Assembly: GCF_012113595.1 (NCBI RefSeq)
Contig: NZ_CP050831.1
Span: forward strand, 2,914,001 to 2,978,000
From: Bacteroides faecium
GTDB taxonomy: Bacteria; Bacteroidota; Bacteroidia; Bacteroidales; Bacteroidaceae
Reading direction: 5' to 3'
Length of the DNA: 64,000 bases
This document shows, one piece after another, positions 9,288-18,090 of the stretch; within the stretch, counting starts at the first letter, position 1; every line of letters starts with the position of its first letter. A program made the translations under genes and the position numbers. The notes beneath the pieces are model-generated. The model saw only the letters and a list, made by a program, of their open reading frames with translations, made no database searches and was not told where the DNA came from.

Positions 9288-9319
9288 TTTTTTTACCTCG
9301 TTGATTTTTCTTATGTTTG
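9288..9319 (+). promoter_or_regulatory. Candidate promoter for the radical SAM gene
   Basis: TATGTTTG (9312-9319) matches the -7 consensus TAnnTTTG. A T-run (TTTT, 9288-9291) lies 20 nt upstream at the -33 position. The gene starts 16 nt downstream. Confidence 0.5.
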
Positions 9320-9334
9320 TAGATTAAATAATGA

Positions 9335-10321
9335 ATGAACAGAATGAATATGCCAACTCCTTTTTTATATAATGATTTCCCTACTTTCTTACGTAAGTAT
9401 TTTCCTTACAAAGTACAAAAGATTTCATTGAATGCTGGTTTTACCTGTCCCAACCGGGACGGAACGAAAGGGTGGGGTGGTTGTACCTATTGCAACAACC
9501 AGACTTTCAACCCGGATTATTGCCGGACAGAGAAATCTATCGCTACCCAACTGGAAGAAGGCAAATGCTTTTTTGCCCATAAATATCCGGATATGAAATA
9601 TCTGGCTTATTTTCAGGCTTATACCAATACTTATGCGGAATTGGAAGGACTGAAACGTAAGTATGAAGAGGCGCTAGAGGTGAAAGATGTCGTGGGTTTG
9701 GTGATAGGAACGCGTCCGGATTGTATGCCGGAAGGCTTATTGCACTATTTGGAAGAGTTGAACAGACATACTTTTCTAATGGTGGAATATGGAATAGAAA
9801 GTACTTGCGACAAAACTCTGCAACGTATAAATAGGGGGCATACTTATGCGGATACAGCAGAAGCGGTCGGGCGGACTGCTGCTTGTGGTATCTTGACGGG
9901 CGGACATGTCATCCTCGGACTTCCGGGAGAGACACATGACACGATGGTGGAACAGGCGGAAATCCTGTCGGAACTGCCGTTGAGCACTCTGAAAATTCAT
10001 CAGTTGCAACTGATTCGCGGCACGCGCATGGCTCATGAATATGCTGAGAATCCCGTTGATTTTCATTTGTTTGCGGAAGTGGACGAATATATTGATTTAG
10101 TGATTGACTATGTAGAACATCTTCGTCCCCATATAGTAGTGGAACGCTTTGTCTCCCAATCTCCTAAAGATTTATTAATAGCTCCTGACTGGGGACTGAA
10201 AAATTATGAATTTGTAGCGCGTTTACAAAAAAGAATGAAAGAAAGAGGTGCTTATCAAGGCAAGAAGTACAAGGATTCGGAAAAAAGGATTAATTTTGCA
10301 GACGATAAATTTACTACCTGA
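9335..10321 (+). CDS. Radical SAM protein, YhcC/TIGR01212-like
   Basis: 328 aa, cytoplasmic. The N-terminal part has FTCPNRDGTKGWGGCTYCNN, the Cys-rich cluster typical of the YhcC/TIGR01212 radical SAM family, in which CPNRDG precedes a C-x2-C; the cysteines ligate the 4Fe-4S cluster that cleaves S-adenosylmethionine. Further conserved blocks are YGIES (SAM binding), GHVILGLPGE and a C-terminal Elp3-like region. Length is usual for the family. The physiological reaction is not established to my knowledge. It stands alone between the HTCS and the flavodiiron gene; the gap to the latter is 59 bp, so a joint transcript is possible. Several Met codons are clustered at the start (9335, 9344, 9350), so the exact start is uncertain by a few residues. 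Confidence 0.88.
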   Translation: MNRMNMPTPFLYNDFPTFLRKYFPYKVQKISLNAGFTCPNRDGTKGWGGCTYCNNQTFNPDYCRTEKSIATQLEEGKCFFAHKYPDMKYLAYFQAYTNTYAELEGLKRKYEEALEVKDVVGLVIGTRPDCMPEGLLHYLEELNRHTFLMVEYGIESTCDKTLQRINRGHTYADTAEAVGRTAACGILTGGHVILGLPGETHDTMVEQAEILSELPLSTLKIHQLQLIRGTRMAHEYAENPVDFHLFAEVDEYIDLVIDYVEHLRPHIVVERFVSQSPKDLLIAPDWGLKNYEFVARLQKRMKERGAYQGKKYKDSEKRINFADDKFTT

Positions 10322-10380
10322 TAAATATCTATTTGGGGAATATCGGGTGGTGAGAGAGACTTTTTAATGTAACTTAAAGA

Positions 10381-11577
10381 ATGGAACATAAAACAAGAAT
10401 TAAAGGAAATGTCCACTATGTGGGAGTAAATGACCGTAACAAGCATAGATTTGAGGCGATGTGGCCATTACCCTATGGAGTTTCATATAACTCTTATCTG
10501 ATTGATGATGAAATGGTGGCATTGGTGGATACGGTGGATATCTGTTATTTTGAAGTCTACTTGCGTAAGATTAAGCAAGTGATTGGAGAACGTCCCATTA
10601 ATTATTTGATTATAAATCATATGGAACCTGACCACTCCGGTTCCATCCGATTGATTAAACAGCATTATCCGGAAATTATCATCGTAGGCAACAAGCAGAC
10701 ATTCGGCATGATTGAAGGCTTTTATGGCGTGACCGGAGAACAATATCTGGTGAAAGACGGAGACTTCCTGGCTTTGGGACGTCATAAACTGCGTTTTTAT
10801 ATGACTCCGATGGTACACTGGCCGGAAACGATGATGACATTTGACGAAACGGATGGAATTCTTTTCTCCGGTGACGGATTCGGATGTTTCGGTACGCTGG
10901 ACGGCGGTTTCCTGGATACCCGTATGAATGTGGATAAGTATTGGGGAGAAATGGTTCGCTACTATTCGAACATTGTTGGTAAATATGGAAGCCCTGTGCA
11001 AAAAGCGTTGCAGAAACTCGGCGGTCTTCCTATTTCTGCTATTTGCTCTACCCACGGGCCGGTATGGACTGAGAATATTGCCAAAGTGGTGGGTATCTAT
11101 GACCGTTTGAGCCGTTATGATGCGGATGAAGGCGTAGTTATCGCATACGGAAGCATGTATGGAAATACGGAACAAATGGCTGAGGCTATTGCAGCGGAAC
11201 TTTCGGCTCAAGGAGTCAAGAACATCGTTATGCACAATGTGGCTAAGAGTCATCCTTCTTATATTATAGCGGATATTTTCCGTTATAAAGGATTGATAAT
11301 CGGTTCTCCTACGTATAGCAATCAGATATTCCCGGAAGTGGAATCGCTGCTTTCCAAGATTCTGGTACGCGAAGTGAAAGGTCGCTATTTAGGCTATTTC
11401 GGTTCTTTCACATGGGCAGGTGCTGCTGTGAAGCGTTTGGCTGAATTTGCAGAAAAGAGCAAATTTGAGTTGATAGGCGATCCGGTAGAGATGAAGCAGG
11501 CGATGAAAGACATTACCTATACCCAATGCGAAAACCTGGCGCGTGCAATGGCGGAGCGCTTGAAGAAAGACCGTTAA
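10381..11577 (+). CDS. Flavodiiron protein (A-type flavoprotein, oxygen/NO reductase)
   Basis: 398 aa, the standard length of a two-domain flavodiiron protein. Residues 1-250 form a metallo-beta-lactamase-like di-iron domain with the ligand motif NHMEPDHSG (H-x-E-x-D), plus later His/Asp ligands in MVHWPETM, SGDGFG and CSTHGPVW. Residues about 255-398 are a flavodoxin domain with the FMN phosphate loop GSMYGNTEQM. Such enzymes reduce oxygen to water, or NO to N2O, in the cytoplasm of anaerobes and protect against oxygen exposure. No rubredoxin gene adjoins, so the electron donor must be encoded elsewhere. It is followed 51 bp later by nagB, which is functionally unrelated. Very confident for the family. 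Confidence 0.94.
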   Translation: MEHKTRIKGNVHYVGVNDRNKHRFEAMWPLPYGVSYNSYLIDDEMVALVDTVDICYFEVYLRKIKQVIGERPINYLIINHMEPDHSGSIRLIKQHYPEIIIVGNKQTFGMIEGFYGVTGEQYLVKDGDFLALGRHKLRFYMTPMVHWPETMMTFDETDGILFSGDGFGCFGTLDGGFLDTRMNVDKYWGEMVRYYSNIVGKYGSPVQKALQKLGGLPISAICSTHGPVWTENIAKVVGIYDRLSRYDADEGVVIAYGSMYGNTEQMAEAIAAELSAQGVKNIVMHNVAKSHPSYIIADIFRYKGLIIGSPTYSNQIFPEVESLLSKILVREVKGRYLGYFGSFTWAGAAVKRLAEFAEKSKFELIGDPVEMKQAMKDITYTQCENLARAMAERLKKDR

Positions 11578-11628
11578 AACAGTGAATGAGATAATATATT
11601 TATTACTAACCTATAAAACAATCGACTT

Positions 11629-12441
11629 ATGAGATTAATTATTCAACCGGACTACCAGTCCGTATCTCAGTGGGCTGCACATTATGTTGCTGCAAAAATA
11701 AAGGCTGCTAATCCGACTCCTGAAAAACCATTTGTATTGGGTTGCCCTACAGGTTCTTCTCCTCTGGGTATGTACAAAGCGTTGATTGACTTGAATAAGA
11801 AAGGTATCGTTTCCTTCCAAAATGTAGTGACATTCAACATGGACGAATATGTAGGATTGCCGAAAGAACATCCGGAAAGCTACTATTCTTTTATGTGGAA
11901 TAACTTCTTCGGCCATATCGACATCAAACCGGAGAATACAAATATCCTGAATGGCAATGCTCCTGACCTGGATGCAGAATGTGCACGTTACGAAGAAAAG
12001 ATTAAGTCTTACGGTGGTATCGACTTGTTTATGGGTGGTATCGGCCCCGACGGACATATCGCATTCAACGAACCGGGTTCTTCCCTGACTTCACGCACTC
12101 GTCAGAAGACATTGACAATGGATACTATCATTGCCAACTCACGTTTCTTTGATAATGACATCAACAAAGTTCCCAAGACTTCATTGACAGTGGGTGTGGG
12201 TACTGTACTTTCTGCAAAAGAAGTGATGATTATCGTGAACGGTCATAACAAGGCACGTGCTTTGTATCATGCTGTAGAAGGTGCCATCACTCAGATGTGG
12301 ACTATCAGTGCTTTGCAGATGCATGAAAAGGGTATTATCGTTTGTGACGATGCTGCTACTGTTGAATTGAAAGTGGGTACTTACCGCTACTTTAAGGATA
12401 TCGAGTCTACTCACTTGGACCCGGAATCTTTGATTAAGTAA
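11629..12441 (+). CDS. nagB: Glucosamine-6-phosphate deaminase
   Basis: 270 aa, close to the E. coli enzyme in length. It converts glucosamine-6-phosphate to fructose-6-phosphate and ammonia in the cytoplasm, the last step of amino-sugar breakdown. Diagnostic blocks are GCPTGSSPLGMYKAL (phosphate loop), FNMDEYVGL (catalytic Asp) and GGIGPDGHIAFNEPGSS (the Asp/His/Glu group of the active site), then TVGVGTVLSAKEVMI and the KARALYHAVEG segment. The start ATG follows an AT-rich leader. The gene is followed by a clear terminator, so it ends its transcription unit. Very confident. Confidence 0.96.
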   Translation: MRLIIQPDYQSVSQWAAHYVAAKIKAANPTPEKPFVLGCPTGSSPLGMYKALIDLNKKGIVSFQNVVTFNMDEYVGLPKEHPESYYSFMWNNFFGHIDIKPENTNILNGNAPDLDAECARYEEKIKSYGGIDLFMGGIGPDGHIAFNEPGSSLTSRTRQKTLTMDTIIANSRFFDNDINKVPKTSLTVGVGTVLSAKEVMIIVNGHNKARALYHAVEGAITQMWTISALQMHEKGIIVCDDAATVELKVGTYRYFKDIESTHLDPESLIK

Positions 12442-12461
12442 GAAGAGGATAAACTCTATAA

Positions 12462-12503
12462 AAAATGGGCTGCATCAGTGTTTAATTGATTGCAGCCCAT
12501 TTT
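12462..12503. terminator. Bidirectional intrinsic terminator
   Basis: AAAATGGGCTGCA (12462-12474) pairs perfectly with TGCAGCCCATTTT (12491-12503) across a 16-nt loop, flanked by A- and T-rich runs. It lies between nagB (+) and the convergent Sua5/YciO gene (-) and can serve both. Confidence 0.85.
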
Positions 12504-12534
12504 AGTATAATAGAATTTCCGGCAGGAGAAGAGA

Positions 12535-13149
12535 TTAGTTCTCTTCCAGCCAGCCTTTCCCTTGACGTATGATTTCGGGTTCGTCCTCTGTGCATTTTAC
12601 TACGGTCGAGGGTTCTATTCCCCCGATTCCCCCGTCAATGACCAAGTCTACTATATCACCGAACTTTTCGTCTATAAGTTCGGGATCAGTCATGTATTCC
12701 AGATCCTCATGTTCTTCATATGGTAGGGTGGTAGTCATAATGGGAGCGTCGAGCAACCGAGCAATCTCACGGATAATGTTATTGTCTGGCATACGGATAC
12801 CGACTTCTTTCCGATTGCGGAAAATCTTAGGTAACCGGTTCGTACCGTTCAGGATAAAGGTGAATGGCCCCGGAAGGTTATGCTTCATAAGCTTGAATAC
12901 ACTATTGTCTACTTTGGCATATTCACTGATACTGCTCAAATCATAACAGATGATGGACAGGTTGTTTTTTCGCGGATCTATTTCTTTAATTCGGCATATC
13001 CGCTCTATTGCACGCTCTTTCAGACCGTGGCAGCCGATGGCGTACATCGTATCGGTAGGATAGATGATAAGTCCGCCGTCATTCAGGATATCAATTACTC
13101 GTTGTAAATCCTGCGGGTTGTTATTTTTATCATATAGCTTCAGAAGCAT
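12535..13149 (-). CDS. Sua5/YciO/YrdC family protein (threonylcarbamoyl-AMP synthase-like)
   Basis: 204 aa, a single YrdC-type domain. Signature pieces are GGLIIYPTDTMYAIGC (binding of threonine and ATP in this fold), the KxR-like region IDPRKNNLSII, LPGPFTFIL and VGIRMPDN, and STVVKCTEDEPEIIRQGKG near the end. The family makes threonylcarbamoyl-AMP for the t6A modification of tRNAs. The YciO branch has weak or different activity, and the KxxxR motif here (KEIDPRKNN) looks YciO-like, so I leave the gene symbol blank. It starts 24 bp after the AsmA-like gene on the same strand and is probably in its operon. Confident for the fold, less for the exact role. Confidence 0.85.
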   Translation of the reverse strand: MLLKLYDKNNNPQDLQRVIDILNDGGLIIYPTDTMYAIGCHGLKERAIERICRIKEIDPRKNNLSIICYDLSSISEYAKVDNSVFKLMKHNLPGPFTFILNGTNRLPKIFRNRKEVGIRMPDNNIIREIARLLDAPIMTTTLPYEEHEDLEYMTDPELIDEKFGDIVDLVIDGGIGGIEPSTVVKCTEDEPEIIRQGKGWLEEN

Positions 13150-13173
13150 AACTTCTTCTCCTTCCCATCTTCT

Positions 13174-15699
13174 TTATTTAAGTTTCTTCTTTAGGAAATC
13201 CAGCGCCTTTTCAGCAGCTTTTTCCGTTACTTTCTGCTTGATTGAGTCTTTGTTGGCAGTAGCGGCAGAATCCAGACCCAGTTTCTGACCGAGTTTGCTG
13301 ATAGCCTCATCGGCTACAGCTTCAACAGCCTGGCTTGCCATACTCTTGGTATCGACACTGACTTTGGGAGAAGTAAACGAACCGCCGATTTTCAAGTCGA
13401 GAGTCATTAGTTTGGAGATATTTCCCGCGGATGCAGGCAACTTGATTTTTCCTGTATAATCAATGGTTTGGTCAAGTCCCGTGCTGCCGGAAAGATTCAG
13501 ATTGTAATCTCCCATCTTAATATCGAACGGTTTCGTTTCTACACGTCCGTCTTTGATGATGAAATCAAGTGTCATATCTTTCACCTTCATATCTTTCAGG
13601 CTTGGTTGCTTCACAGCATCGGCAATCTGGTCGATTGCTTTTACTCCGCTTAAACTGAGGTCGCGGGTAGAAAGGCTGCCATCGCCTTGCATCGTATCCA
13701 ATACAGGGCTCATGGCTGCATCCAAATCTGTCAATACATTGATGCTTCCAGAGAAGTTACCTTTCAGGTTTTCGAAGATTGGAGCCATCTTCTGTACCAT
13801 ATCCAGTTCTTTATAAGCCTGAGCGAAGACGATATTCGACAGTTTGAATCCGGCTTTCAGTTCCGGTTTCTTCACGTTCGCGGTAGAGTAATATCCGTTC
13901 ATAACCACGTTTCCGCCCATGGTACTCATGGATAAATTCTTCATGTCTACCTTACCGTCTTTCACAATAAGTTTGCCATTCATATTGTTGAAGGACATCT
14001 TGTCGAATAATACCTGTTTCAGGTTGGCATCCATTTGGAAGTCAATGTTACGCGGCACTTCAACAATTCCGGTGGAAGTAGCTACTGAATCAGTAGCCGC
14101 TGCATCCGGTGTGGCGGTTTCATCTGCGGAAGCAGTCATGAAATCATTCAGGTTGAAATAGTTGGAACGGATATTCAGCGTACCTTTTAAGGTAGTTCCT
14201 TTCAGTATGTAACCGATATAGTTTTCAAACCGGCTGTCGGCAGTGATGTCGTTCTTGCCTATATTAACAGTCGTTTCGCTCAACTGGAGATATTTCGGAG
14301 TGAAAGTGAAAAGTGACTTTTTAATCTCTACATCCGGTATATCTTTCATTTTCAGTTTCATGCCTGTCAGTCCGATGGTGCCGGAAGCCTGCATACGTTC
14401 ATACTGTTCCTGTTCGATGTAGGAGAGACGTCCCGACATTTGCATATCGGCGTCGATTGTTCCGTTCAATTCCATGTCTCCAAGCGGATATACCTGCTTA
14501 ATCATGCCCAAGTTGAGAATACCTTTCGCTTCAGCTTTAAAGTCCGGGTCGCTGATTGGAGTTTTCACGTTGGCAGTCAGACTGAACGGATTGTTAGCCA
14601 GACGGAAGCTGAACGGATTAATGTCAATGGTAGTCAGGTCAATATTTCCACCCGGATTCTGAACGTTAGCGCTAATATTGATTTGGTCCACGCCTGCCGG
14701 TAAAGCCGGATAGCGGAACATGGCATTTTTGACTTGCATATCAATATTGAATGAAGGAACGGTGTCTCCTTGCAGGATACCTTTGGCTGTTGCGGTAAGG
14801 GTGGCGGTTCCGTCTGTTTTCAGGCTGGAGAACTCAGTCGCATAGATAGCAGGAATCAACGAAAGAATTTCCTTGAAACCGATATCATTCGTATTGAGTT
14901 TCAAATCCATGTCGATAGCCGGGTCTTTCAAGGCTACCCAGCCGTCGATGCCGGCTTGGATGGCGTTAAGACGAATCGTATTATCCTTTAATGTGTATTT
15001 GTTGTTGGCGAGGTCGGCATCTACATCCATCTTTGCGGAGATATTGGCATTTGCCAGGAAAGGAATCCCGTTCATCTTGTAAGTCAGGGATTTAGTTTCC
15101 GCTTCCAGTTTCAGGGTAGTACGTTCACTTCCTAAGTCTCCTGCGCAGATAGCGTTGAAGTCGCGGATATCAGCATACATTTTCCCTTGTTGGTCATCAT
15201 AGACCAGATTCATGTTTTTGATGACGAAACGTTGTAGCTTCACTTTGAAAGGAGAAGATTCTTCTTCCTCAACGGCTGGTGTTTCGTCGGTTGCGGTCGT
15301 GTCCGGTTTCATGATGTCCCAGTTGACCTGACCGTCTGGCAATACAATGGCGTGCAGCTTGGTGTCTTCAATGAAGATTTTAGAAATATCATAGCCGCTA
15401 TCTCCGAAAAGTGAGAATAGATTAATGGCGGCAGTAACTTCTCCGGCTTGTACAAGGGTATCGTTTGCGAATTCTCCTGTACCTTTCAGCCAGAAATCTT
15501 CGAGAGTGACAGAAGCCTGCGGGAAGTTACGGAACAGGCTAATGTTGAGTTTCTTAAAGTCAAATTGAGCGTTGAGCATCTTGTTGCCTTCTGTCTTTAC
15601 GATATCGGCTATCTTACCCTGGAAGGCGAAAGGAAGAAGGAGCATCAGAATGATAATTACTCCTACGGTGATAGCTGCGATTTTCAAACCTTTTTTCAT
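13174..15699 (-). CDS. AsmA-family inner-membrane/periplasmic protein
   Basis: 841 aa. One N-terminal membrane helix (IAAITVGVIIILMLLLPFAF) anchors a long beta-rich periplasmic part with the AsmA N-terminal pattern (FDFKKLNISLFRNFPQASVTLEDF) and an AsmA C-terminal-like segment (about 600-760, with GNFSGSINVLTDLDAAM and GDGSLSTRDLSLSGVKAI). AsmA-like proteins are thought to form hydrophobic grooves that move phospholipids between membranes. The C-terminal 60 residues are Lys/Ala-rich and helical. The gene is co-oriented with the Sua5/YciO gene 24 bp downstream. The upstream gap (15700-16068) separates it from the helicase. Confident for family; the cargo is not known. Confidence 0.88.
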   Translation of the reverse strand: MKKGLKIAAITVGVIIILMLLLPFAFQGKIADIVKTEGNKMLNAQFDFKKLNISLFRNFPQASVTLEDFWLKGTGEFANDTLVQAGEVTAAINLFSLFGDSGYDISKIFIEDTKLHAIVLPDGQVNWDIMKPDTTATDETPAVEEEESSPFKVKLQRFVIKNMNLVYDDQQGKMYADIRDFNAICAGDLGSERTTLKLEAETKSLTYKMNGIPFLANANISAKMDVDADLANNKYTLKDNTIRLNAIQAGIDGWVALKDPAIDMDLKLNTNDIGFKEILSLIPAIYATEFSSLKTDGTATLTATAKGILQGDTVPSFNIDMQVKNAMFRYPALPAGVDQINISANVQNPGGNIDLTTIDINPFSFRLANNPFSLTANVKTPISDPDFKAEAKGILNLGMIKQVYPLGDMELNGTIDADMQMSGRLSYIEQEQYERMQASGTIGLTGMKLKMKDIPDVEIKKSLFTFTPKYLQLSETTVNIGKNDITADSRFENYIGYILKGTTLKGTLNIRSNYFNLNDFMTASADETATPDAAATDSVATSTGIVEVPRNIDFQMDANLKQVLFDKMSFNNMNGKLIVKDGKVDMKNLSMSTMGGNVVMNGYYSTANVKKPELKAGFKLSNIVFAQAYKELDMVQKMAPIFENLKGNFSGSINVLTDLDAAMSPVLDTMQGDGSLSTRDLSLSGVKAIDQIADAVKQPSLKDMKVKDMTLDFIIKDGRVETKPFDIKMGDYNLNLSGSTGLDQTIDYTGKIKLPASAGNISKLMTLDLKIGGSFTSPKVSVDTKSMASQAVEAVADEAISKLGQKLGLDSAATANKDSIKQKVTEKAAEKALDFLKKKLK

Positions 15700-16068
15700 T
15701 TGCTTCTATTTTAAGAGTCTGATTATATGCAAGGAACAAAACTAATAAAACTTTTTGATAATAAGGGATAAAAGAGTTTTTTTTAGGGTTTCTTATTTTT
15801 AAATTAGCAGAATCAAAAGTACGGGATTGTATTTGGGACGGTTGAGGATAGAGAGTAGGGGATGATAACTTAATCTGTAAATATATTTGCGTGTAGCTCT
15901 CCAAAGTAGACAATGGCTTTCCAAGGCGTTGTAAGTGGGGGATTCGTTCCTCGGTGAGCAACGACCTTTTCCTCGGTGGGGAACGGGGCTTTCCTCGGTG
16001 AGGAACGATGTGTTGGTCGGTGAGGAAGAAAACGGTCGGTTTCCGTCTTTTTCATTTATATAGATTTA
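15700..16068. other. 369-bp gap with tandem repeats, no gene
   Basis: No convincing gene. The half near the AsmA gene is AT-rich and holds a possible minus-strand -7 element, TAGTTTTG (15744-15737). The half near the helicase is much more GC-rich and contains a tandem array with 22-bp period (separate entry), preceded by two related words GCTCTCCAAAG (15896) and GCTTTCCAAGG (15916) 20 bp apart. Confidence 0.7.
15947..16034. repeat. 22-bp tandem array with TTCCTCGGTGAGGAA core
   Basis: Four units start at 15947, 15969, 15991 and 16013, exactly 22 bp apart. The core is TTCCTC-GGT-GAGGAA, an inverted repeat of 6-bp arms around a 3-nt centre, followed by 7 variable bases. Copies 1 and 2 carry single changes in the right arm (GAGCAA, GGGGAA); copy 4 has a changed left arm (TTGGTC). 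It sits just downstream of the helicase... on the plus map, that is, upstream of AsmA and between two co-oriented minus-strand genes. Confidence 0.85.
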
Positions 16069-18066
16069 TTACTTTCTCTTTTTCTTCAGTTCCTCTGCGA
16101 TTCTCCATTGTAACGCAGCTTCCACTTCCTTTCCTGCTTTCAGCAAAGCATCACCGAATAGTTCATGTGCACCGGCATGCTCCGGCTTCAGGCTTGTCGC
16201 TTTATCCAGGTCGGCAATGGCCCCTTCCGTATCTTCCGTTTTTAGTCGAAGTTTTCCTCGGTTATAAATAGCTTTGAAGTTTGCTGGATGAAGATTTACA
16301 GCCGTATTGAAACAGTTCTCCGCATCAAAATATTCTTTGTTGTTAAAGAGCGTGATTCCTTTTCGTATCCAGGCATCCACGTAGTTCGGGTCGAGACTGA
16401 GCGCCTTGTCATAGTTGGCAAGGGCGGCACGTGCGTCGTGTGCCTGAGTGATACACTCATTTCCCATTAACAGATACTCATGTGCGTATTGGCGCAGACG
16501 TTCCTGCTGTTCCTTCATCTGTTCCTTGAGCTTTTTATTCTGTTCTTTCAAGGTGTTGATGACACCGAGTTTCCGGCGGATGAAGCGGCGGGGGACAGGT
16601 TTTTCTATATCATAGCGGGAATGAATGGCACGGAAAAATTGTTCCAGACACTCTTCCATGTCTCCTTTGTCGAAAGCACGTGCGGCTGTGGCATATTGTA
16701 CATCTGCCTGTGCCTGTTTCAATGCCTTGTCAATGGCTTGCCGGTTATTGAAACGCCCCGCAAAGTTTACAATCTCGGGACGGACGAAAACATCTGCCCT
16801 GTTAATCGGCTTTTTGAGCTGGATACCATCCAGTGAGGTGCAGCGGCTAAGTGCGACATACGCTTGTCCACCGGCGAATACTCCGCCTGTGAAGTCGATG
16901 ACTACCCGGCTGAAAGTCAATCCCTGGCTTTTATGAACGGTAATCGCCCATGCCAGACGAATGGGATATTGGGTGAAGCTGCCTAATACTTCTTCTTCTA
17001 TCTCTTTCGTCTTTTCGTTGTAGCGATAGCGGATATTGCGCCATGAATCCCGTTTCACGTCACATTCTTTTCCGTCGTCAGTGATAACGTATATCGTTTC
17101 TTCTTCCTCATCAATGCCGGCAATGACACCAATCGTACCATTCACCCAACGACGGTCAAAGTCATTCTTGATAAAGATAATCTGTGCGCCGGGCTTTAGT
17201 ACAAGCTCTTGTGAGGTAGGCAAACTACTTTCGGGAAAGTCTCCTTCGATTACTCCTTCAAAAGTAATCGGTTCTCCCGGAAGTTCGGCCAGTTTCTTCT
17301 CATTGATTGAATCTACCGTATCCCTTCGGGTAGCAAGCGTGATATACATATCCGCTTCCGATTCTTCAATCTGACTTCCATATCGGGTATTCAACAGTTG
17401 CAAATCCGCAGCTCCGGCAGTATTAGTACGAATGTGGTCAAGGACACCGACAAAAACAGGGTCAGTCTGCCGATAAACCTTTTGTAGTTCGATAGACACC
17501 AAATCTATCTGACCGAATACCCGTGCAGAGAAAAAGTAGGGAGTAGGGTAGAATCGATTCAATATTTCCCGCTCATCGTTCTTCACGACAGGTTCCAACT
17601 GGAAGACATCGCCTACCAATAACAACTGTTTTCCACCGAAAGGCTCACGTAAGTTATGGGAATATACGCGCAGGATACGGTCGATGGCATCAATAATATC
17701 CGCCCGCACCATTGAAATCTCGTCAATAATCACCAGTTCTATCTGTTCCAGTAACTTCCGGTGCGGTTTGGTATATTTGAAAAACTCATGGATGCGTCCC
17801 CGTTGCAGGCTGAGGTTCGGGTCGTCCGGCAATAACGGATAGAAAGGAAGTTTGAAGAAACTATGCATCGTGCTTCCCCCGGCATTGATTGCGGCAATAC
17901 CCGTCGGAGCAAGTACGACATGTTTCTTTTTCGTATTCTCGCAGACGTAACGCAGGAATGTAGATTTCCCTGTCCCTGCCTTTCCGGTTAGAAAGACCGA
18001 CTGGCGTGTATATTGAATCAAGTTCAGGGCATCCTGAAACTCAGCGTTGTTAGTGTCTACGCTCAT
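16069..18066 (-). CDS. Pif1/RecD-like helicase with C-terminal TPR domain
   Basis: 665 aa, cytoplasmic. Superfamily 1B helicase motifs in order: Walker A FLTGKAGTGKSTFLR (about 25-40), TGIAAINAGGSTMHSFF, Walker B VIIDEISMV, GDVFQLEPVV (motif III), and a UvrD_C2-like part with ITVHKSQGLTFSRVVIDF and YVALSRCTS (motifs V/VI). About residue 480 begins a Lys/Glu/Gln-rich coiled coil (EQNKKLKEQMKEQQERL), followed by about four tetratricopeptide repeats (for instance ALANYDKALSLDPNYVDAW). The enzyme likely unwinds DNA 5' to 3'; the TPR tail should bind a partner protein. The HAD phosphatase gene begins the same strand run 24 bp upstream, so they are likely co-transcribed. Helicase-TPR fusions are known in Bacteroidetes. 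Confidence 0.9.
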   Translation of the reverse strand: MSVDTNNAEFQDALNLIQYTRQSVFLTGKAGTGKSTFLRYVCENTKKKHVVLAPTGIAAINAGGSTMHSFFKLPFYPLLPDDPNLSLQRGRIHEFFKYTKPHRKLLEQIELVIIDEISMVRADIIDAIDRILRVYSHNLREPFGGKQLLLVGDVFQLEPVVKNDEREILNRFYPTPYFFSARVFGQIDLVSIELQKVYRQTDPVFVGVLDHIRTNTAGAADLQLLNTRYGSQIEESEADMYITLATRRDTVDSINEKKLAELPGEPITFEGVIEGDFPESSLPTSQELVLKPGAQIIFIKNDFDRRWVNGTIGVIAGIDEEEETIYVITDDGKECDVKRDSWRNIRYRYNEKTKEIEEEVLGSFTQYPIRLAWAITVHKSQGLTFSRVVIDFTGGVFAGGQAYVALSRCTSLDGIQLKKPINRADVFVRPEIVNFAGRFNNRQAIDKALKQAQADVQYATAARAFDKGDMEECLEQFFRAIHSRYDIEKPVPRRFIRRKLGVINTLKEQNKKLKEQMKEQQERLRQYAHEYLLMGNECITQAHDARAALANYDKALSLDPNYVDAWIRKGITLFNNKEYFDAENCFNTAVNLHPANFKAIYNRGKLRLKTEDTEGAIADLDKATSLKPEHAGAHELFGDALLKAGKEVEAALQWRIAEELKKKRK

Positions 18067-18090
18067 TCTTGTAAGTATAGTAAATCCTTT

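Noticed and set aside
10483..11253. 256-codon open frame antisense to the flavodiiron gene
   Set aside because: Shadow of a highly conserved gene; no homology pattern recognised.
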